Shown here piece by piece: positions 35,212 through 49,072 of a stretch of 64,000 nt of DNA. Under the pieces are notes generated by a model that saw only the letters and a program-made list of their open reading frames with translations, ran no database searches and was not told the DNA's origin. The stretch's first letter is position 1; each line of letters begins with the position of its first letter. The translations under genes and the position numbers were made by a program. The stretch is from Endomychus coccineus. Lineage: Eukaryota > Arthropoda > Insecta > Coleoptera > Endomychidae. The DNA is taken from contig CAUEHT010000001.1 in the NCBI GenBank assembly GCA_958510875.1, forward strand, positions 992,001-1,056,000, read 5' to 3'.

Positions 35212-37778
35212 AACTAAGCTGTTGTCTAAGTAAATAGAGTTTGTGGGGGGGGGGGTGGTTTTGGATTTGTTTTGACTTGAGTTGTCGCTAAGCGAGTGTG
35301 TCAATTTAATCGTTTCCGAACCTCGGACCTAATTAAAATTAACATTTTAACATTTAACATTTTAACATTACGTTGTCCTGACGTGGCTGAAGGTATAGGG
35401 ATCCGGAGTCAGTTCACTACAGGTTTCGACATGTTGGGGCTCTTCAGGTGGTTAGTTTAGATTACGAATATCTTTACAGGGGTTGCAATATGGCAGGTGA
35501 TAGTGAAAACATACATTTTCATATTTTCTCACAACGAACAATTGAGAGATAAAAAGTGTAGTCCAATGCCGGAAGTGGTATGGGCATGTGTCCTCGGAGT
35601 AGTTGTTTCTGTTGTTCTGAGGGTTTTCCGTTGAGTGGGAGCATACTGACCTAATTCTGAACTGGCAATTGGAAGTTAAAAGTACTTAGATTCTGATTCG
35701 GTACATATTTTCTCGCCAGTCGTATTCTCCAATGTAGGAGATTTCGACGAAAGCGGGTATATTTTGACAGGTCCTGCCCAAAACTTACTTTTTTCCTACT
35801 ACCGCCAGCAAAGGAATAACGCTCGCCGTGCAGTGTTTGAAGTTAAATTTTACACACTAGTTCGTAAAATATATTCTTTACGCACTAGTGCGTAGAGTAA
35901 CGTCAATAAGGCTAAAAAAATAATGGGTCTGGACATGCCAAAATATACCTGTTTTCGTCGAATTCTCTTAGTTTAGAGAATAGTACTGGCCAGAAAATTT
36001 GTATCGAATCAGACTCTACAAACTTTTAACTCCCAATTCCCACCTCAAACCAATTTCGGAAAAGCCGTATCGTTTTGTATTTTCTATCTACGTAACGTGT
36101 GTTTTGTCAAATTTCGATGTCATCCTAGCCCTCGACAATAGCGGCCGGCGGTCGCCATGGCAATTGTGGTAATATATGTTGGCCGCCTCTCTCGGTCTTT
36201 ACAAGATGCATCATTTCAGAAAAAATGTTCTATTTTGAAAGATATATTTCACGGTAGTTAAACAAATTTGTTCGCAACTTGTGTGTAAAGCAACTTTTTT
36301 GAATCATGAATCATGAAACACTAGTAGTATACCCTTATTAACGTCACTTTACGCACTGTTGCGTTTTTATGCAATAGTACGTAAAATTTATCTTTGTGAA
36401 GTGAAGTTAGTACTTCATGGGCAGTAGTAGGAAAATGTTTTTGAACATGCTAATCTAGGTATGTCTGAAAATGTTTGTACAACTTCAATAAATGAAATTA
36501 GTCGTAAACTATTGCAGTATTTTGCTCGGAAATGAGCATTTCTGAAAATATGCAATTGTTGATTGATAACAAACAATAACAACTGAATTACTTAAATATT
36601 TATTTTCTTGTTCGAACCCACAACGTATATAATGCAAAAAATACTATCATGTCCACTATGTTCCAATCTAAAAAACTAATTTTTTTTTAAAAGGGGTCTT
36701 TATTTTATCGAAAGATATTGAGTCAATATAGGTCTTTGATATATAAAAGAATGAACCCATATATTCAGTTGTCCCGGAAGTCGCCATTAGAGAAATAACC
36801 ACCAAAAAGATTTTTTTTTTAATTCCAATTTATTGTACTATGCATATACAAGACAATTGATGTTCATGTTTAGAAAACAAAATATGCGAGATCCTAGCAA
36901 TTTGAAATAAGTATGAATAAGGACTTTAAGTTATTATCCTTAATTTCATATTAATGTGCCGGAACACGTCGATACGACACTGTACGTTGAAAAATTTACA
37001 AAAAAGTATACATAAAGGTGAATATGGGCTAATTGTGAAGGAAAACCAAATGTATACCCATTTCTGTAAGGAAATTTGTAGGGAAAAAAATGAACAAATA
37101 ACAATTTGAATATTTAAATATTTATTTTCATGTTCGCTCCTCCAACGTATATAATGCAAGAAATACTATTATGTCCACTATGTTCTAATCTACAAAACAG
37201 ATTTTTTTAGAAGTGTGGTCTCTATTTCATCGAAAGATATTGAGTCAAAATAGGTCTTTGATTTGTAAAAGCATGATCCCATATATTTAGTTGTCCCGGA
37301 AGTCGCCATTAGAGAAACAACCACCAAAAATATATTTCTTTAAAATTCTTGTTTATTGTAGTATACGTATTTGAGAAAATTACTGTTTATGTTCAGAAAA
37401 CAATATATGTAAGATCCTAGCAATTTGAAATAAGTATGTACACGAGCTTTAAGTCATTATCGTGAATTTTGTATTAATGTCCCGGAACACGTCAATACAT
37501 CACTGTACATTGCAAAATTTAAAAAAACGTATACATAAAAGTAAATATGCGCCAATTGTGAAGTAAAACCAAATGTATACCCATTTCTGTAAGGAAATGT
37601 ATAGGGAAAAAAATGACCCAGAAGTCGTCGCTTGACATATATATATGCTGTATTGGGTTGCCGGGATATACTCCGCGTTGTCGTAGATTGGTTTCGATAG
37701 AAACCGTTGATATGACGAAGGGGGAAGTGTCGTCTTACCAACGATGTTCTATGTGGGGGAACATGCGCCCGTGAAGCT

Positions 37779-39146
37779 TTACCTTTTTGAAATGACTAAA
37801 GCTTGAACTATCTCTGTTCGATAGTCTTGGACCGATTGAGTTAGTGATCTAAACACAACGGTTGTGTATTGATTTGGGAGATTTCGTCTGATGTTTCGAT
37901 TTTCGACGAAATCTGGGGGGATGGGGGCATTGGCAGCTGGTGTTATACAGCACCAGTTGAAGTTGGTTGCTTCAAAAGGCTCCTTGTATAGTTGGTAGCC
38001 GAATGCGGTTGCGATGCAGAATGTTGCAGTTGTTTCGGCATTGAGCGCTGTGGGTGTAGCCTCACAGTTCACGCCTCTAACGTCGGGGCCATTGACCGGT
38101 GAAGGACGTAGAAGGATTGTCTGAGCTGATGAACCTGCTTCAGACGTCGAGAACATATCCACGGATGTTAGTTTGAAGGTGGATGTGCTCGCAAGGATGT
38201 TGGATACTAGTTTTAACAACGTAATGTTAAAACCGGTGTTCATCGGGGAGTTGGGGAAGAGTTCGGCGTTAATGCCGGCGCCCTCTAACTGGGCTAGTGC
38301 TTCCTGACGCGGCTTTCGCAAGCGTTGAAAGTTCAGAAGGTTTGCGCTAGGTGCGTTCTGAGCTGGTACCATGGGGTAAGCGGGCTGCGGGAAGGGAACA
38401 ACCTCATTGAAGGAGCCCTGGATCTGCAGAATTGGGACTCCGAGTGTCGGAATCTCCTCGTACAGATTGTGGGTAGCAGCGTCGATCATCCCGAAGGTAG
38501 CGGGGATGTTGCCGATGGCAACGACGGGAAGGGGGGGGGGAAGGCGGGATAGAGGGTTTGACCTCCAATCGTCTTTGTTTTCCCCAGTCCGTTGAGGAAG
38601 AGGCGGAGTGGCTCTGGGACGTTGAAGGGTGTCCCCTCATACTTGGTTTGCAAGTTGAGTTCTGGATCAGTCATATCTTGATGAAGCTTTGACTTCAACG
38701 ACGTGACCTTCAACCAGAGGAGAGCGTTGGAATAGTAAGCGAACATTTCAGGTGTCCACTCTTTTGACAGGTTGGGGTTGTCGATCATGACTTCCCGATA
38801 TGTCATTGCGGTTATTTCTGGATATGCGACCAGATTAGGGGTAAACGTCGTATTTATGTTTACCTCTTGCACCACTTGTCTGCGTTGGAAAGCAGAGGTT
38901 TCGAGTGAAGTTGGCTTATCTATTATTTCGTCCTTCCTTGGGGGGGGGAGCGGAACTGGCAAGGCCACCGCGCGGTACCTGTTTGGGTAGAGGGGGCTTC
39001 TGCCTATTCTGCTGTGGAGCTTTGGTTTGGCTTGGGTTTCTGTCACCCTGGGCGGCTCGTGGATTCCGTTTATTTTCTGGTTTCCCGTGGTAGATGCCAC
39101 GTTGAGCGGGGGCGGGGATGTTGTGTACTGAAACTTGGTCTGCCAT
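37779..39146 (-). pseudogene. Array gene copy 9 (frameshifted at both poly-C tracts)
   Basis: The ATG is at 39146. Tract lengths are 9 and 10. A Gly-to-Cys change (TATFCIATA) is shared only with copy 12, its higher-order-repeat partner. Confidence 0.85.
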
Positions 39147-41713
39147 AACTAAGCTGTTGTCTAAGTAAATAGAGTTTGTGGGGGGGGGTGGTTTTGGATT
39201 TGTTTTGACTTGAGTTGTCGCTAAGCGAGTGTGTCAATTTAATCGTTTCCGAACCTCGGACCTAATTAAAATTAACATTTTAACATTTAACATTTTAACA
39301 TTACGTTGTCCTGACGTGGCTGAAGGTATAGGGATCCGGAGTCAGTTCACTACAGGTTTCGACATGTTGGGGCTCTTCAGGTGGTTAGTTTAGATTACGA
39401 ATATCTTTACAGGGGTTGCAATATGGCAGGTGATAGTGAAAACATACATTTTCATATTTTCTCACAACGAACAATTGAGAGATAAAAAGTGTAGTCCAAT
39501 GCCGGAAGTGGTATGGGCATGTGTCCTCGGAGTAGTTGTATCTGTTGTTCTGAGGGTTTTCCGTTGAGTGGGAGCATACTGACCTAACTCTGAACTGGCA
39601 ATTGGAAGTTAAAAGTACTTAGATTCTGATTCGGTACATATTTTCTCGCCAGTCGTATTCTCCAATGTAGGAGATTTCGACGAAAGCGGGTATATTTTGA
39701 CAGGTCCTGCCCAAAACTTACTTTTTTCCTACTACCGCCAGCAAAGGAATAACGCTCGCCGTGCAGTGTTTGAAGTTAAATTTTACACACTAGTTCGTAA
39801 AATATATTCTTTACGCACTAGTGCGTAGAGTAACGTCAATAAGGCTAAAAAAATAATGGGTCTGGACATGCCAAAATATACCTGTTTTCGTCGAATTCTC
39901 TTAGTTTAGAGAATAGTACTGGCCAGAAAATTTGTATCGAATCAGACTCTACAAACTTTTAACTCCCAATTCCCACCTCAAACCAATTTCGGAAAAGCCG
40001 TATCGTTTTGTATTTTCTATCTACGTAACGTGTGTTTTGTCAAATTTCGATGTCATCCTAGCCCTCGACAATAGCGGCCGGCGGTCGCCATGGCAATTGT
40101 GGTAATATATGTTGGCCGCCTCTCTCGGTCTTTACAAGATGCATCATTTCAGAAAAAATGTTCTATTTTGAAAGATATATTTCACGGTAGTTAAACAAAT
40201 TTGTTCGCAACTTGTGTGTAAAGCAACTTTTTTGAATCATGAATCATGAAACACTAGTAGTATACCCTTATTAACGTCACTTTACGCACTGTTGCGTTTT
40301 TATGCAATAGTACGTAAAATTTATCTTTGTGAAGTGAAGTTAGTACTTCATGGGCAGTAGTAGGAAAATGTTTTTGAACATGCTAATCTAGGTATGTCTG
40401 AAAATGTTTGTACAACTTCAATAAATGAAATTAGTCGTAAACTATTGCAGTATTTTGCTCGGAAATGAGCATTTCTGAAAATATGCAATTGTTGATTGAT
40501 AACAAACAATAACAACTGAATTACTTAAATATTTATTTTCTTGTTCGAACCCACAACGTATATAATGCAAAAAATACTATCATGTCCACTATGTTCCAAT
40601 CTAAAAAACTAATTTTTTTTTAAAAGGGGTCTTTATTTTATCGAAAGATATTGAGTCAATATAGGTCTTTGATATATAAAAGAATGAACCCATATATTCA
40701 GTTATCCCGGAAGTCGCCATTAGAGAAATAACCACCAAAAAGATTTTTTTTTTAATTCCAATTTATTGTATTATGCATATACAAGACAATTGATGTTCAT
40801 GTTTAGAAAACAAAATATGCGAGATCCTAGCAATTTGAAATAAGTATGAATAAGGACTTTAAGTTATTATCCTTAATTTCATATTAATGTGCCGGAACAC
40901 GTCGATACGACACTGTACGTTGAAAAATTTACAAAAAAGTATACATAAAGGTGAATATGGGCTAATTGTGAAGGAAAACCAAATGTATACCCATTTCTGT
41001 AAGGAAATTTGTAGGGAAAAAAATGAACAAATAACAATTTGAATATTTAAATATTTATTTTCATGTTCGCTCCTCCAACGTATATAATGCAAGAAATACT
41101 ATTATGTCCACTATGTTCTAATCTACAAAACAGATTTTTTTAGAAGTGTGGTCTCTATTTCATCGAAAGATATTGAGTCAAAATAGGTCTTTGATTTGTA
41201 AAAGCATGATCCCATATATTTAGTTGTCCCGGAAGTCGCCATTAGAGAAACAACCACCAAAAATATATTTCTTTAAAATTCTTGTTTATTGTAGTATACG
41301 TATTTGAGAAAATTACTGTTTATGTTCAGAAAACAATATATGTAAGATCCTAGCAATTTGAAATAAGTATGTACACGAGCTTTAAGTCATTATCGTGAAT
41401 TTTGTATTAATGTCCCGGAACACGTCAATACATCACTGTACATTGCAAAATTTTAAAAAACGTATACATAAAAGTAAATATGCGCCAATTGTGAAGTAAA
41501 ACCAAATGTATACCCATTTCTGTAAGGAAATGTATAGGGAAAAAAATGACCCAGAAGTCGTCGCTTGACATATATATATATGCTGTATTGGGTTGCCGGG
41601 ATATACTCCGCATTGTCGTAGATTGGTTTCGATAGAAACCGTTGATATGACGAAGGGGGAAGTGTCGTCTTACCAACGATGTTCTATGTGGGGGAACATG
41701 CGCCCGTGAAGCT

Positions 41714-43087
41714 TTACCTTTTTGAAATGACTAAAGCTTGAACTATCTCTGTTCGATAGTCTTGGACCGATTGAGTTAGTGATCTAAACACAACGGTTGT
41801 GTATTGATTTGGGAGATTTCGTCTGATGTTTCGATTTTCGACGAAATCTGGGGGGATGGGGGCATTGGCAGCTGGTGTTATACAGCACCAGTTGAAGTTG
41901 GTTGCTTCAAAAGGCTCCTTGTATAGTTGGTAGCCGAATGCGGTTGCGATGCCGAATGTTGCAGTTGTTTCGGCATTGAGCGCTGTGGGTGTAGCCTCAC
42001 AGTTCACGCCTCTAACGTCGGGGCCATTGACCGGTGAAGGACGTAGAAGGATTGTCTGAGCTGATGAACCTGCTTCAGACGTCGAGAACATATCCACGGA
42101 TGTTAGTTTGAAGGTGGATGTGCTCGCAAGGATGTTGGATACTAGTTTTAACAACGTAATGTTAAAACCGGTGTTCATCGGGGAGTTGGGGAAGAGTTCG
42201 GCGTTAATGCCGGCGCCCTCTAACTGGGCTAGTGCTTCCTGACGCGGCTTTCGCAAGCGTTGAAAGTTCAGAAGGTTTGCGCTAGGTGCGTTCTGAGCTG
42301 GTACCATGGGGTAAGCGGGCTGCGGGAAGGGAACAACCTCATTGAAGGAGCCCTGGATCTGCAGAATTGGGACTCCGAGTGTCGGAATCTCCTCGTACAG
42401 ATTGTGGGTAGCAGCGTCGATCATCCCGAAGGTAGCGGGGATGTTGCCGATGGCAACGACGGGAAGGGGGGGGAAGGCGGGATAGAGGGTTTGACCTCCA
42501 ATCGTCTTTGTTTTCCCCAGTCCGTTGAGGAAGAGGCGGAGTGGCTCTGGGACGTTGAAGGGTGTCCCCTCATACTTGGTTTGCAAGTTGAGTTCTGGAT
42601 CAGTCATATCTTGATGAAGCTTTGACTTCAACGACGTGACCTTCAACCAGAGGAGAGCGTTGGAATAGTAAGCGAACATTTCAGGTGTCCACTCTTTTGA
42701 CAGGTTGGGGTTGTCGATCATGACTTCCCGATATGTCATTGCGGTTATTTCTGGATATGCGACCAGATTAGGGGTAAACGTCGTATTTATGTTTACCTCT
42801 TGCACCACTTGTCTGCGTTGGAAAGCAGAGGTTTCGAGTGAAGTTGGCTTATCTATTATTTCGTCATTCCTTGGGGGCGGGGGGGAGGTAGCGGAACTGG
42901 CAAGGCCACCGCGCAGTACCTGTTTGGGTAGAGGGGGCATCTGCCTATTCTGCTGTGGAGCTTTGGTTTGGCTTGGGTTTCTGTCACCCTGGGCGGCTCG
43001 TGGATTCCGTTTATTTTCTGGTTTCCCGTGGTAGATGCCACGTTGAGCGGGGGCGGGGATGTTGTGTACTGAAACTTGGTCTGCCAT
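41714..43087 (-). CDS. Array gene copy 10: intact 457-residue protein, duplicate of copy 7
   Basis: The predicted protein is identical to copy 7, including the interrupted first poly-C tract and the in-frame second tract of 8 bases. It lies in higher-order repeat copy B. The minus-strand leader is followed by a good start context (TAGTTATGG) at 43087. The frame is readable in full, but whether it is transcribed is unknown. Confidence 0.72.
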   Translation of the reverse strand: MADQVSVHNIPAPAQRGIYHGKPENKRNPRAAQGDRNPSQTKAPQQNRQMPPLPKQVLRGGLASSATSPPPPRNDEIIDKPTSLETSAFQRRQVVQEVNINTTFTPNLVAYPEITAMTYREVMIDNPNLSKEWTPEMFAYYSNALLWLKVTSLKSKLHQDMTDPELNLQTKYEGTPFNVPEPLRLFLNGLGKTKTIGGQTLYPAFPPLPVVAIGNIPATFGMIDAATHNLYEEIPTLGVPILQIQGSFNEVVPFPQPAYPMVPAQNAPSANLLNFQRLRKPRQEALAQLEGAGINAELFPNSPMNTGFNITLLKLVSNILASTSTFKLTSVDMFSTSEAGSSAQTILLRPSPVNGPDVRGVNCEATPTALNAETTATFGIATAFGYQLYKEPFEATNFNWCCITPAANAPIPPDFVENRNIRRNLPNQYTTVVFRSLTQSVQDYRTEIVQALVISKR

Positions 43088-43762
43088 AACTAAGCTGTTG
43101 TCTAAGTAAATAGAGTTTGTGGGGGGGGGGGGTGGTTTTGGATTTGTTTTGACTTGAGTTGTCGCTAAGCGAGTGTGTCAATTTAATCGTTTCCGAACCT
43201 CGGACCTAATTAAAATTAACATTTTAACATTTAACATTTTAACATTACGTTGTCCTGACGTGGCTGAAGGTATAGGGATCCGGAGTCAGTTCACTACAGG
43301 TTTCGACATGTTGGGGCTCTTCAGGTGGTTAGTTTAGATTACGAATATCTTTACAGGGGTTGCAATATGGCAGGTGATAGTGAAAACATACATTTTCATA
43401 TTTTCTCACAACGAACAATTGAGAGATAAAAAGTGTAGTCCAATGCCGGAAGTGGTATGTGTCCCGGAACACGTCAATACATCACTGTACATTGCAAAAT
43501 TTAAAAAAACGTATACATAAAAGGAAATATGCGCCAATTGTGAAGTAAAACCAAATGTATACCCATTTCTGTAAGGAAATGTATAGGGAAAAAAATGACC
43601 CAGAAGTCGTCGCTTGACATATATATATATGCTGTATTGGGTTGCCGGGATATACTCCGCGTTGTCGTAGATTGGTTTCGATAGAAACCGTTGATATGAC
43701 GAAGGGGGAAGTGTCGTCTTACCAACGATGTTCTATGTGGGGGAACATGCGCCCGTGAAGCT

Positions 43763-45135
43763 TTACCTTTTTGAAATGACTAAAGCTTGAACTATCTCTG
43801 TTCGATAGTCTTGGACCGATTGAGTTAGTGATCTAAACACAACGGTTGTGTATTGATTTGGGAGATTTCGTCTGATGTTTCGATTTTCGACGAAATCTGG
43901 GGGGATGGGGGCATTGGCAGCTGGTGTTATACAGCACCAGTTGAAGTTGGTTGCTTCAAAAGGCTCCTTGTATAGTTGGTAGCCGAATGCGGTTGCGATG
44001 CCGAATGTTGCAGTTGTTTCGGCATTGAGCGCTGTGGGTGTAGCCTCACAGTTCACGCCTCTAACGTCGGGGCCATTGACCGGTGAAGGACGTAGAAGGA
44101 TTGTCTGAGCTGATGAACCTGCTTCAGACGTCGAGAACATATCCACGGATGTTAGTTTGAAGGTGGATGTGCTCGCAAGGATGTTGGATACTAGTTTTAA
44201 CAACGTAATGTTAAAACCGGTGTTCATCGGGGAGTTGGGGAAGAGTTCGGCGTTAATGCCGGCGCCCTCTAACTGGGCTAGTGCTTCCTGACGCGGCTTT
44301 CGCAAGCGTTGAAAGTTCAGAAGGTTTGCGCTAGGTGCGTTCTGAGCTGGTACCATGGGGTAAGCGGGCTGCGGGAAGGGAACAACCTCATTGAAGGAGC
44401 CCTGGATCTGCAGAATTGGGACTCCGAGTGTCGGAATCTCCTCGTACAGATTGTGGGTAGCAGCGTCGATCATCCCGAAGGTAGCGGGGATGTTGCCGAT
44501 GGCAACGACGGGAAGGGGGGGGGAAGGCGGGATAGAGGGTTTGACCTCCAATCGTCTTTGTTTTCCCCAGTCCGTTGAGGAAGAGGCGGAGTGGCTCTGG
44601 GACGTTGAAGGGTGTCCCCTCATACTTGGTTTGCAAGTTGAGTTCTGGATCAGTCATATCTTGATGAAGCTTTGACTTCAACGACGTGACCTTCAACCAG
44701 AGGAGAGCGTTGGAATAGTAAGCGAACATTTCAGGTGTCCACTCTTTTGACAGGTTGGGGTTGTCGATCATGACTTCCCGATATGTCATTGCGGTTATTT
44801 CTGGATATGCGACCAGATTAGGGGTAAACGTCGTATTTATGTTTACCTCTTGCACCACTTGTCTGCGTTGGAAAGCAGAGGTTTCGAGTGAAGTTGGCTT
44901 ATCTATTATTTCGTCCTTCCTTGGGGGGGGGGGGGGGAGCGGAACTGGCAAGGCCACCGCGCGGTACCTGTTTGGGTAGAGGGGGCTTCTGCCTATTCTG
45001 CTGTGGAGCTTTGGTTTGGCTTGGGTTTCTGTCACCCTGGGCGGCTCGTGGATTCCGTTTATTTTCTGGTTTCCCGTGGTAGATGCCACGTTGAGCGGGG
45101 GCGGGGATGTTGTGTACTGAAACTTGGTCTGCCAT
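43763..45135 (-). pseudogene. Array gene copy 11, in a short unit (frameshifted at both poly-C tracts)
   Basis: The ATG is at 45135. Tract lengths (15 and 9) are the same as in copy 8. The deletion junction of its unit is at 43459/43460, 9924 bp from the first one. Confidence 0.85.
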
Positions 45136-47702
45136 AACTAAGCTGTTGTCTAAGTAAATAGAGTTTGTGGGGGGGGGGGTGGTTTTGGATTTGTTTTGAC
45201 TTGAGTTGTCGCTAAGCGAGTGTGTCAATTTAATCGTTTCCGAACCTCGGACCTAATTAAAATTAACATTTTAACATTTAACATTTTAACATTACGTTGT
45301 CCTGACGTGGCTGAAGGTATAGGGATCCGGAGTCAGTTCACTACAGGTTTCGACATGTTGGGGCTCTTCAGGTGGTTAGTTTAGATTACGAATATCTTTA
45401 CAGGGGTTGCAATATGGCAGGTGATAGTGAAAACATACATTTTCATATTTTCTCACAACGAACAATTGAGAGATAAAAAGTGTAGTCCAATGCCGGAAGT
45501 GGTATGGGCATGTGTCCTCGGAGTAGTTGTTTCTGTTGTTCTGAGGGTTTTCCGTTGAGTGGGAGCATACTGACCTAATTCTGAACTGGCAATTGGAAGT
45601 TAAAAGTACTTAGATTCTGATTCGGTACATATTTTCTCGCCAGTCGTATTCTCCAATGTAGGAGATTTCGACGAAAGCGGGTATATTTTGACAGGTCCTG
45701 CCCAAAACTTACTTTTTTCCTACTACCGCCAGCAAAGGAATAACGCTCGCCGTGCAGTGTTTGAAGTTAAATTTTACACACTAGTTCGTAAAATATATTC
45801 TTTACGCACTAGTGCGTAGAGTAACGTCAATAAGGCTAAAAAAATAATGGGTCTGGACATGCCAAAATATACCTGTTTTCGTCGAATTCTCTTAGTTTAG
45901 AGAATAGTACTGGCCAGAAAATTTGTATCGAATCAGACTCTACAAACTTTTAACTCCCAATTCCCACCTCAAACCAATTTCGGAAAAGCCGTATCGTTTT
46001 GTATTTTCTATCTACGTAACGTGTGTTTTGTCAAATTTCGATGTCATCCTAGCCCTCGACAATAGCGGCCGGCGGTCGCCATGGCAATTGTGGTAATATA
46101 TGTTGGCCGCCTCTCTCGGTCTTTACAAGATGCATCATTTCAGAAAAAATGTTCTATTTTGAAAGATATATTTCACGGTAGTTAAACAAATTTGTTCGCA
46201 ACTTGTGTGTAAAGCAACTTTTTTGAATCATGAATCATGAAACACTAGTAGTATACCCTTATTAACGTCACTTTACGCACTGTTGCGTTTTTATGCAATA
46301 GTACGTAAAATTTATCTTTGTGAAGTGAAGTTAGTACTTCATGGGCAGTAGTAGGAAAATGTTTTTGAACATGCTAATCTAGGTATGTCTGAAAATGTTT
46401 GTACAACTTCAATAAATGAAATTAGTCGTAAACTATTGCAGTATTTTGCTCGGAAATGAGCATTTCTGAAAATATGCAATTGTTGATTGATAACAAACAA
46501 TAACAACTGAATTACTTAAATATTTATTTTCTTGTTCGAACCCACAACGTATATAATGCAAAAAATACTATCATGTCCACTATGTTCCAATCTAAAAAAC
46601 TAATTTTTTTTTAAAAGGGGTCTTTATTTTATCGAAAGATATTGAGTCAATATAGGTCTTTGATATATAAAAGAATGAACCCATATATTCAGTTGTCCCG
46701 GAAGTCGCCATTAGAGAAATAACCACCAAAAAGATTTTTTTTTTAATTCCAATTTATTGTACTATGCATATACAAGACAATTGATGTTCATGTTTAGAAA
46801 ACAAAATATGCGAGATCCTAGCAATTTGAAATAAGTATGAATAAGGACTTTAAGTTATTATCCTTAATTTCATATTAATGTGCCGGAACACGTCGATACG
46901 ACACTGTACGTTGAAAAATTTACAAAAAAGTATACATAAAGGTGAATATGGGCTAATTGTGAAGGAAAACCAAATGTATACCCATTTCTGTAAGGAAATT
47001 TGTAGGGAAAAAAATGAACAAATAACAATTTGAATATTTAAATATTTATTTTCATGTTCGCTCCTCCAACGTATATAATGCAAGAAATACTATTATGTCC
47101 ACTATGTTCTAATCTACAAAACAGATTTTTTTAGAAGTGTGGTCTCTATTTCATCGAAAGATATTGAGTCAAAATAGGTCTTTGATTTGTAAAAGCATGA
47201 TCCCATATATTTAGTTGTCCCGGAAGTCGCCATTAGAGAAACAACCACCAAAAATATATTTCTTTAAAATTCTTGTTTATTGTAGTATACGTATTTGAGA
47301 AAATTACTGTTTATGTTCAGAAAACAATATATGTAAGATCCTAGCAATTTGAAATAAGTATGTACACGAGCTTTAAGTCATTATCGTGAATTTTGTATTA
47401 ATGTCCCGGAACACGTCAATACATCACTGTACATTGCAAAATTTAAAAAAACGTATACATAAAAGTAAATATGCGCCAATTGTGAAGTAAAACCAAATGT
47501 ATACCCATTTCTGTAAGGAAATGTATAGGGAAAAAAATGACCCAGAAGTCGTCGCTTGACATATATATATGCTGTATTGGGTTGCCGGGATATACTCCGC
47601 GTTGTCGTAGATTGGTTTCGATAGAAACCGTTGATATGACGAAGGGGGAAGTGTCGTCTTACCAACGATGTTCTATGTGGGGGAACATGCGCCCGTGAAG
47701 CT

Positions 47703-49072
47703 TTACCTTTTTGAAATGACTAAAGCTTGAACTATCTCTGTTCGATAGTCTTGGACCGATTGAGTTAGTGATCTAAACACAACGGTTGTGTATTGATTTG
47801 GGAGATTTCGTCTGATGTTTCGATTTTCGACGAAATCTGGGGGGATGGGGGCATTGGCAGCTGGTGTTATACAGCACCAGTTGAAGTTGGTTGCTTCAAA
47901 AGGCTCCTTGTATAGTTGGTAGCCGAATGCGGTTGCGATGCAGAATGTTGCAGTTGTTTCGGCATTGAGCGCTGTGGGTGTAGCCTCACAGTTCACGCCT
48001 CTAACGTCGGGGCCATTGACCGGTGAAGGACGTAGAAGGATTGTCTGAGCTGATGAACCTGCTTCAGACGTCGAGAACATATCCACGGATGTTAGTTTGA
48101 AGGTGGATGTGCTCGCAAGGATGTTGGATACTAGTTTTAACAACGTAATGTTAAAACCGGTGTTCATCGGGGAGTTGGGGAAGAGTTCGGCGTTAATGCC
48201 GGCGCCCTCTAACTGGGCTAGTGCTTCCTGACGCGGCTTTCGCAAGCGTTGAAAGTTCAGAAGGTTTGCGCTAGGTGCGTTCTGAGCTGGTACCATGGGG
48301 TAAGCGGGCTGCGGGAAGGGAACAACCTCATTGAAGGAGCCCTGGATCTGCAGAATTGGGACTCCGAGTGTCGGAATCTCCTCGTACAGATTGTGGGTAG
48401 CAGCGTCGATCATCCCGAAGGTAGCGGGGATGTTGCCGATGGCAACGACGGGAAGGGGGGGGGGGGAAGGCGGGATAGAGGGTTTGACCTCCAATCGTCT
48501 TTGTTTTCCCCAGTCCGTTGAGGAAGAGGCGGAGTGGCTCTGGGACGTTGAAGGGTGTCCCCTCATACTTGGTTTGCAAGTTGAGTTCTGGATCAGTCAT
48601 ATCTTGATGAAGCTTTGACTTCAACGACGTGACCTTCAACCAGAGGAGAGCGTTGGAATAGTAAGCGAACATTTCAGGTGTCCACTCTTTTGACAGGTTG
48701 GGGTTGTCGATCATGACTTCCCGATATGTCATTGCGGTTATTTCTGGATATGCGACCAGATTAGGGGTAAACGTCGTATTTATGTTTACCTCTTGCACCA
48801 CTTGTCTGCGTTGGAAAGCAGAGGTTTCGAGTGAAGTTGGCTTATCTATTATTTCGTCCTTCCTTGGGGGGGGGAGCGGAACTGGCAAGGCCACCGCGCG
48901 GTACCTGTTTGGGTAGAGGGGGCTTCTGCCTATTCTGCTGTGGAGCTTTGGTTTGGCTTGGGTTTCTGTCACCCTGGGCGGCTCGTGGATTCCGTTTATT
49001 TTCTGGTTTCCCGTGGTAGATGCCACGTTGAGCGGGGGCGGGGATGTTGTGTACTGAAACTTGGTCTGCCAT
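47703..49072 (-). pseudogene. Array gene copy 12 (frameshifted at both poly-C tracts)
   Basis: The ATG is at 49072. Tract lengths are 9 and 12. It carries the same Gly-to-Cys change as copy 9. Confidence 0.85.

Larger units (their letters stand above)
30171..40092. repeat. Higher-order repeat copy A (~9.92 kb, 2.5 units)
   Basis: A block containing one full unit, one 2049 bp short unit and one more unit is duplicated directly downstream. Shared private variants include TTATCCCGG (30782 and 40704), the intact gene (31790 and 41714), the short-unit junction (33535 and 43459), CTAATTCTG (about 35653 and 45577) and FCIATA in copies 9 and 12. A base at 30170 (A, against G at 40092) does not match, so the left edge lies between 30171 and 30781. 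Confidence 0.85.
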